Source of the DNA: Io17-Chloro-G2 sp034420695
GTDB lineage: Bacteria > Chloroflexota > Dehalococcoidia > Lucifugimonadales > UBA3495
DNA length: 64,000 bases
Assembly (NCBI GenBank): GCA_034420695.1
Contig: DAOULB010000054.1
Location: 1 to 64,000 of the forward strand
Reading direction: 5' to 3'
Under the pieces are notes generated by a model. That model was not told the DNA's origin and ran no database searches. It worked only from the letters and a program-made list of their open reading frames with translations. Positions 59,524 through 64,000 of this stretch are shown one piece after another (positions within the stretch are counted from its first letter, which is position 1; each line of letters opens with the position of its first letter). The translations under genes were made by a program, and so were the position numbers.

Positions 59524-59550
59524 TAGGAAGTATTACTCGAATACCTCCTA
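59524..59550. repeat. Imperfect stem-loop
   Basis: TAGGAAGTATT / AATACCTCCTA (11 bp with one mismatch), loop ACTCG, in the gap between two plus-strand genes. A T-tract is absent, so its role is unknown. Confidence 0.5.
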
Positions 59551-59669
59551 GTCTTGTACAGCGAACAGTAGACGTGCGGGGGTGTTTCACCGTCAGCCCT
59601 TGACCCCGGCTGCCGCCGGTGGTCTACTTGCCGCAACAACCTAACTGGCAGTGTCGGGGAGAAAAGAGC

Positions 59670-59990
59670 ATGGCAATGTACCGGGTTTACCCAGGGCCCG
59701 ACGGCGAAAGCCACATCGAGGAGTTGCAGGCAGACCTCTCGTCATTTACCAACATCGCCGAGGCGGGCATCAGCCACTACGCGGAACTGCGCAACATGGA
59801 CTTTCATCCCCTGCCGGAGCGCAGGCTGATCGTCCACTTGGGCGGCGAAGTGGAGATTGGCATGAGCGACGGGACCAAGCAGGTGTTCAGGCCCGGCGAC
59901 GTGCGGCTGATGGAGGACGTCACCGGCAAGGGGCACACCCACCGGGACCTGTCCCCCGCCACGGCCCTGATGCTCAAGCTCACCGACTGA
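59670..59990 (+). CDS. Small cupin-like protein
   Basis: A 106-residue protein: 'MDFHPLPERRLIVHLGGEVEIGMSDGTKQVFRPGDVRLMEDVTGKGHTHRD' matches the two cupin motifs loosely (G..E.....G....L.PGD). Gate residues for metal binding are His in 'FHPLP' and 'GHTH'. Probably a metal- or sugar-binding cupin; GGGGAGAAAAGAG lies upstream of the ATG. Confidence 0.75.
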   Translation: MAMYRVYPGPDGESHIEELQADLSSFTNIAEAGISHYAELRNMDFHPLPERRLIVHLGGEVEIGMSDGTKQVFRPGDVRLMEDVTGKGHTHRDLSPATALMLKLTD

Positions 59991-60086
59991 GTAAGGCCGC
60001 ATATCGGCCCGGCATCCCGGAATTGCACCCGTCTTTGACCGGCCCCGAGGCTGTCCCCAAGGCAACTGCAAGGAGGACAATCCCAA

Positions 60087-60782
60087 ATGAAGCTCTTGGT
60101 TATAACCGGCGGCAGGCACCCCTATGAGGAATCCACTCCCGTCTTGGACGGCTTCCTGAAGGCGGACGGCCACGACGTGACGGTCACTGCCGACGCCTCC
60201 ATCCTGGGCAAGAGGTCCGAAATGGAGGGCTATGACGCCTTGGTCTTCAACACCAGGCGGGAGAACCTGCCCGACTTCGGTGACCTCGCCTTGGGCGAAG
60301 CAGAACAGGAGGGGATGAAGGAGTTCATCGACTCGGGCAAGGGCTTCGTGTGTCTGCACATCGGTACCTGCCTGCCCCGGCAGTGGCCCGAGTACCACGA
60401 CATAACCGGCGGCGGTTGGGTCACCGGCTCCAGCTTCCACCCTCCCTACGGAAAGTTCACCGTCAACATTGGGCAGGCCGGCCATCCGGCTGTGGCCGGA
60501 GTGGCGGACTTCGAGACCAACGACGAGTTGTACATGGGGCTGAATCTCAAGGAGGGCAACGACGTCTTCATCACCGGCACCTCCGAGACCGGCGCCTACC
60601 CCTGGGGGCCGGAGCGGTTGCCCAAGGAGATGCCCGGCGGCACCTTCCCGTTGGGCTGGACCCGCCGCTACGGCTCCGGCAAGGTGTTCACCCTGCTGCT
60701 GGGCCACGACGGGCTCAGTTTCCAGACCCCCGAGTTCCAGAAGCTGGTATTGAATGGGGTGTCCTGGGCTACCGCTTCCTGA
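60087..60782 (+). CDS. ThuA domain-containing protein
   Basis: A 231-residue class I glutamine-amidotransferase-like fold: 'MKLLVITGGRHPYEESTPVLDGFLKADGHDV', 'YDALVFNTRRENLPDF', 'FVCLHIGTCLP' with the nucleophile-position Cys, 'WPEYHDITGGGWVTGSSFHPPYGKFTVNI', and 'GSGKVFTLLLGHDGLSFQTPEFQKLVLNGVSWAT'. Related ThuA proteins work in trehalose and sugar metabolism. AGGAGGA precedes the ATG. Confidence 0.9.
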   Translation: MKLLVITGGRHPYEESTPVLDGFLKADGHDVTVTADASILGKRSEMEGYDALVFNTRRENLPDFGDLALGEAEQEGMKEFIDSGKGFVCLHIGTCLPRQWPEYHDITGGGWVTGSSFHPPYGKFTVNIGQAGHPAVAGVADFETNDELYMGLNLKEGNDVFITGTSETGAYPWGPERLPKEMPGGTFPLGWTRRYGSGKVFTLLLGHDGLSFQTPEFQKLVLNGVSWATAS

Positions 60783-60868
60783 CCGTGCCATCCGCCCGGA
60801 GAGGGTATATTATTGCGGGTGGCAAACCGCCGCAGCATCAAAACTAGAACATACGGGAGGACCTCTTA

Positions 60869-61483
60869 ATGGCCACCTCGGAAAGCGACGCCAAGATAAA
60901 ATTCGACGAAGTAACCGTCCCCCAGACCGACATAAACGTTTACCAGGCCCTCCACGGCCGGAGGATGGCTTGGAAGTTCAAGGACCAGCCGGTGGACCGG
61001 GATGCCATGGAACGCATGCTGGCAACCGCCGTCTGGGCCCCCAACCACCGCCTCACCGAGCCTTGGCGCATTTTCGTGCTGGACAAGAACAGCGAAGCCA
61101 GGAAGAAGGCGGCCGACTTGGCCTATGATTTTGCTCTGGAGCGCAGCGGAAACGAGCGCCGCGCCGAAGGCACCCGCTCGGCGGTGGCCGATCCCCCGAT
61201 GTTGATGTTCGTTTACTACACCCCAGGCCCCAACGAAGAGGCCACCAAGGAGAACTACGGGGCAGTGTGCTGCGCCGTCCAGAACATGGCCTTGGCCGGC
61301 GTTGCCGAGGGGCTGGCGGTGACTTGGGAGACCGGAGGCGCTACCCGCCACCCGGAATTGGGTCCAACGCTGGGTGCCGAAGAGGACTGGCTGATGGCCG
61401 GGATGCTCTCGGTGGGCATCCCCGACGAGACTCCAGATTCCCGCCGCACCCCCGTCTCCAACTTCGTGCGCTGGCTGGACTAA
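60869..61483 (+). CDS. Nitroreductase family protein
   Basis: A 204-residue FMN-dependent reductase: 'VYQALHGRRMAWKFKDQPVDRDAMERMLATAVWAPNHRLTEPWRIFVL', 'ENYGAVCCAVQNMALAGVAEGLAVTWETGG' and 'VGIPDETPDSRRTPVSNFVRWLD' are the three conserved segments. ATG with GGGAGGACC upstream. A 67-base gap separates it from the DinB-like gene. Likely reduces nitro or unsaturated substrates; unknown. Confidence 0.92.
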   Translation: MATSESDAKIKFDEVTVPQTDINVYQALHGRRMAWKFKDQPVDRDAMERMLATAVWAPNHRLTEPWRIFVLDKNSEARKKAADLAYDFALERSGNERRAEGTRSAVADPPMLMFVYYTPGPNEEATKENYGAVCCAVQNMALAGVAEGLAVTWETGGATRHPELGPTLGAEEDWLMAGMLSVGIPDETPDSRRTPVSNFVRWLD

Positions 61484-61552
61484 CCTCGCAGTTAGCCCGA
61501 GAGAAAGCGCTCTGGAATCTGCAATTGGGGCAGGACCTGCCCGGGAGGAGTG

Positions 61553-62080
61553 ATGGCCGACACCGCAACAGCAGTATCCGCCTTGGAACGCAACTGGTCT
61601 ATGGTGGACCGGTCTTTGGAAGACATGGACGACGCCGCCATGTCAGCCCAGCCCAACGACCAGACCAACAACATTAGCTGGTTGCTATGGCACATGAACC
61701 GGGTGGTTGACCGTTTCGTTAACGACCGGTTCCAAGACAAGCCCCAAATCTGGGTTGCCGATGGCTGGTACGAGAAGTTCGGCATGCCGGCCAATCCCGA
61801 CGACAACGGGCGGGGCTGGACCATCGAGCAGGTGGCCGCTTGGCAACCCCCGCCGAAAGACGTCATGGTCGGCTACTACGAGGCGGTCAAGGCGGACGCC
61901 TTGGACTACATAAAGGCCCTCTCCGCGGCCGACTTGGAGAAGCAGGTCCCCTTCCCTGCGCCGCCCAATACCCTTCCCTTGGCCGAAGCCCTCGGCGTGC
62001 TGGTCTTCGACAACATAGTCCACGGCGGGCAGATAGCCTACGTCAAGGGGTATCACCAAGGCATGGGCTGGTACGGTTAG
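61553..62080 (+). CDS. DinB family protein
   Basis: A 175-residue four-helix-bundle protein: 'ALERNWSMVDRSLEDMDDAAMSAQPNDQTNNISWLLWHMNRVVDRFVNDR' with the DinB His of 'LLWHMNRV', and 'EALGVLVFDNIVHGGQIAYVKGYHQGMGW' with the later His. These probably bind a metal at a thiol-transferase-like site. ATG with GGGAGG five bases upstream; a GTG three bases earlier is an alternative. Confidence 0.9.
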   Translation: MADTATAVSALERNWSMVDRSLEDMDDAAMSAQPNDQTNNISWLLWHMNRVVDRFVNDRFQDKPQIWVADGWYEKFGMPANPDDNGRGWTIEQVAAWQPPPKDVMVGYYEAVKADALDYIKALSAADLEKQVPFPAPPNTLPLAEALGVLVFDNIVHGGQIAYVKGYHQGMGWYG

Positions 62081-62164
62081 GGGCGTCGGCGCCATCTGTA
62101 AAAAAGGTGGCTCAGCTATTCACAATAACGGGGCACGCCAAGGCGGATCGCACAGGAAGCTGAC

Positions 62165-62404
62165 ATGGCGACAGAATCCAGGCTGAGCAATGTTGAAGGC
62201 AGGGTGGACGAGCTGTCTCGTTCCATCTCTGATTTCCGCGAAGACCTTAGGGCAATTCATGTCCGCATCGACCAATTGAGCGGTCGTATCGACCAACTGA
62301 GCATTCAAGTAAATGGCCGCATCGACCGGTTGTTTCTGGCCGTGCTGGGGATCGGAGCTGCCCAAGTTGCCCTGCTGGTGACGCTGGTGGTCCGTCAGGG
62401 GTAG
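62165..62404 (+). CDS. Coiled-coil microprotein with C-terminal membrane helix
   Basis: A 79-residue protein with heptads 'RLSNVEGRVDELSRSISDFREDLRAIHVRIDQLSGRIDQLSIQVNGRIDRL' then a helix 'LFLAVLGIGAAQVALLVTLVV'. It has the same layout as the protein at 18511 and is probably the same family: a coiled coil of about 50 residues, then a tail anchor. Function unknown. Confidence 0.7.
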   Translation: MATESRLSNVEGRVDELSRSISDFREDLRAIHVRIDQLSGRIDQLSIQVNGRIDRLFLAVLGIGAAQVALLVTLVVRQG

Positions 62405-62522
62405 GCACAAACGCCCGATCTAGGATTAGAGAATGGCGTTTGCCGGCGGCTATCCCACACACTAGGTAGTGAACCCTTTGGAAAGGCTATAAACGCCGGT
62501 CTTGTCCCTGGCCTCAGCGACT

Positions 62523-63323
62523 TCAGGAGCGCCGGCCCTTGTATAACCACTGGTAGCCTAGGGCCGCCAGCGCGCCTCCTGCTATGGGGCCGGCCCAGTA
62601 TATCCAGTGATGGGACCACTCCCAGGCGATCAAGGCCGGACCGAAGCTGCGCGCCGGGTTCAGCGACGCGCCTGAAATCGGGATGCCGAACACGTTGGTG
62701 ACCAGCACCGTCAGACCAATGGCTATCGGGGCGAACCTTCGCAGTTCCGGTGAGTCCACCGCGGTGGCGAAAATCACAAAGACCAAGGCGAATGTCAGCA
62801 CCGCCTCGGTGATAAGCCCCGCGCTCCAAGACACCCCCGGCCCCACGGCATGAGCCCCTAATGTGGTGTCCGCCGCGCCCGGCACCACCGCCAGCAGCAA
62901 CAGGGCTCCCAGCGCCGCGCCCCCAAGCTGCGCTGCCCAGTATGCGGCGGCGCGGGCGGCGGGAATCTGCCCGGCGATCAGCATGCAGAAGGTCACCGCC
63001 GGGTTGATGTGTGCGCCGGAAATGTTGATGGTAGCGTAGACCAAAGCCGTTATTGCCAACCCGTGGATCGCTGCAATCAGGAACAAGCGGGGAACGTCCA
63101 TCTCGCCGCCGGACATTTGCCCCGTTACCACCACGGTTCCGGCCCCGATGAATATGAAGAGAAAAGCGGCAATGAATTCCGCCAGTCCGCACTGCCATAG
63201 CCCCAGGGGCAACGGTTTACTGTTATCGGCGTCCCTTGGTTCCATTGCGGTTTCTAGTGAGCTCTTTGGGCTGGTTTCCAGTGTCTGCTTTCCAGCCAGT
63301 TTTCTTACCCAAGTGTGAGCCAT
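62523..63323 (-). CDS. Aquaporin (MIP family)
   Basis: A 266-residue six-helix channel with both NPA boxes: 'ISGAHINPAVTFCML' (loop B) and 'ISGASLNPARSFGPALIAWEWSHHWIYWAGPIAGG' (loop E), and N-terminal 'LWQCGLAEFIAAFLFIFIGAGTVVV'. The loop-E NPARS with Arg of the selectivity filter fits a water/small solute channel. It has a 40-residue polar N-terminal tail. AGGAAATAGGG lies before the ATG. Confidence 0.93.
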   Translation of the reverse strand: MAHTWVRKLAGKQTLETSPKSSLETAMEPRDADNSKPLPLGLWQCGLAEFIAAFLFIFIGAGTVVVTGQMSGGEMDVPRLFLIAAIHGLAITALVYATINISGAHINPAVTFCMLIAGQIPAARAAAYWAAQLGGAALGALLLLAVVPGAADTTLGAHAVGPGVSWSAGLITEAVLTFALVFVIFATAVDSPELRRFAPIAIGLTVLVTNVFGIPISGASLNPARSFGPALIAWEWSHHWIYWAGPIAGGALAALGYQWLYKGRRS

Positions 63324-63430
63324 CCCTATTTCCTAACTCCTTGCTTAACGACCTCGTCTTGGAATTATATATTTGTTAGTAGTTATTATTATATAATATC
63401 TAATATAAGACTCCACCTCGGCTGTGGCAA
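63324..63430. other. AT-rich upstream region of aquaporin
   Basis: Positions about 63356-63410 are nearly pure A/T, containing TATATATTTG and ATTATTATATAATATC. This contrasts with the GC-rich surroundings and may be a promoter upstream activating tract for the aquaporin; no clean -35/-10 pair is called. Confidence 0.6.
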
Positions 63431-63460
63431 CAAAAAAGACACCTTCAAGGCGAAGGTGTC
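63431..63460 (-). terminator. Intrinsic terminator of the truncated amidohydrolase gene
   Basis: GACACCTTC / GAAGGTGTC, 9-bp stem with 5-base loop, followed on the minus strand by TCTTTTTTG. Confidence 0.8.
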
Positions 63461-63606
63461 CTCTTGTTGAACGGGGTTAACGCCTCCATCAGGCCCCGGA
63501 ATCATACCGGTCCCCCAAGAGGGCTGTTGGACTGGGCCAAATCAACTGTTCAGTGCCCCGGTTTCATTCTGCTACAGGCTCCCTTGAAAGCCCAAAAAGG
63601 AAAGTC

Positions 63607-64000
63607 CTATAGAGCGTACAGGGCCTTGGGGTTGTGGTGCAATATCCTGTCTTTGGTTTCCTGGCTGATGTCGCCCTGCTTCTGGAGGTTCAAGATGGCC
63701 TCCAGTTCGCTGGAGGTATCGGTATGGCCGTAGTCGGTGCCGATAACCAGGCAGTTTTCGCCGGAGTACCTGAGGATATAGGGCAGGTCGTCGTCGCTCT
63801 CGCAGGTGACGTGTATCTTGTACTCCCCGAAGGGGTCCTCCGGGAAGCTCTTCCCCTGGCTGCCTAGGCGGCGGGCGGCCTCGTGATGGACCCAAGGCAG
63901 CCATTGGGCCGAGGCCTCAATGAACCCCCAGCGCAGGTTGGGGAACAAGCGTGGAACCTCGCTCATCAGCAGCATGAAGCAGGATGCCATCACCGGCACC
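63607..64000 (-). CDS. Amidohydrolase-2-like protein (5' end outside window)
   Basis: The 3' 394 bases of a minus-strand gene. The C-terminal 130 residues show 'MLLMSEVPRLFPNLRWGFIEASAQWLPWV' and 'YSGENCLVIGTDYGHTDTSSELEAI' (GxDYxH, the metal/catalytic Asp segment), then 'ETKDRILHHNPKALYAL' (the N-P-x-x-L-Y motif). These are typical of TIM-barrel amidohydrolases of the Amidohydro_2 type. The N-terminal part is beyond the window. Confidence 0.85.
   Translation of the reverse strand, partial: VPVMASCFMLLMSEVPRLFPNLRWGFIEASAQWLPWVHHEAARRLGSQGKSFPEDPFGEYKIHVTCESDDDLPYILRYSGENCLVIGTDYGHTDTSSELEAILNLQKQGDISQETKDRILHHNPKALYAL

Noticed and set aside
1..64000. CRISPR arrays
   Set aside because: No regularly spaced 25-40-bp direct repeats are visible; the only tandem repeats are 15- and 21-bp units with no spacers.

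Overview
The window is a GC-rich (about 60 percent by eye), gene-dense bacterial chromosome segment. Its flavin-, F420- and CoA-centred gene content fits a Dehalococcoidia / SAR202-like member of the Chloroflexota: three luciferase-like flavin monooxygenases, an HpaB-type hydroxylase, an F420:NADP oxidoreductase, CaiB/BaiF, thiolase with its DUF35 partner, cytosolic reductive-dehalogenase-like proteins, IspH and desulforedoxin-like minigenes. This lineage is an inference from gene content only; no rRNA, tRNA, CRISPR array or complete mobile element was found.

Layout. 1-3.6 kb is AT-richer and probably acquired: a 51-bp HpaB remnant, a membrane-anchored unknown, and a 757-residue protein with five PH-like repeats and a SHOCT tail. 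3.7-6.6 kb has HpaB divergent from a zinc alcohol dehydrogenase. 6.6-9.2 kb has HigBA and a DUF262/DUF1524 gene broken by an in-frame TAG. 9.3-16.1 kb holds a luciferase-like oxidoreductase, Uma2, an orphan TAXI-type binding protein, two tandem desulforedoxin minigenes with a clear promoter and operator-like palindrome, a one-cysteine thioredoxin-fold protein, an F420 reductase and a Phd/VapC-type pair. 16.2-22.9 kb has flavin reductase, thiolase/DUF35, an inositol-phosphatase family protein, and the coupled enoyl-CoA hydratase, prs, amidohydrolase set. 23.8-30.9 kb is housekeeping: thrC and ispH (both TTG starts), then argF-like, der, plsY, gpsA. 31-38 kb has a thioesterase, a 67-bp inverted repeat, a pentapeptide-repeat/TIR-like protein, two tandem reductive-dehalogenase-like genes with matching promoters, and a TPP enzyme. 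38-48 kb is mostly housekeeping (rsmI, MFS, cyclophilin, Glu/Leu dehydrogenase, CDGSH, dcd, FmdB, mazG, sppA). 48-56.4 kb has a binding-protein gene with an in-frame TGA, two convergent luciferase-like oxidoreductases, a DUF2283-like/PD-(D/E)XK candidate nuclease, M24 peptidase, SDR and CaiB/BaiF. 56.5-64 kb has a coiled-coil protein, PAC2, an AmmeMemoRadiSam B protein, cupin, ThuA, nitroreductase, DinB, a coiled-coil/TM microprotein, an aquaporin and a truncated amidohydrolase.

The most interesting candidates are the tandem cytosolic reductive-dehalogenase-like pair, the pentapeptide/TIR protein behind a repeat element, the desulforedoxin pair with its promoter, the DUF2283/PD-(D/E)XK protein, and the TGA-interrupted binding protein (nonsense mutation or, less likely, selenocysteine). 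No multi-gene defence system or biosynthetic cluster is evident. dcd and mazG, both involved in nucleotide-pool control, appear to be leaderless.
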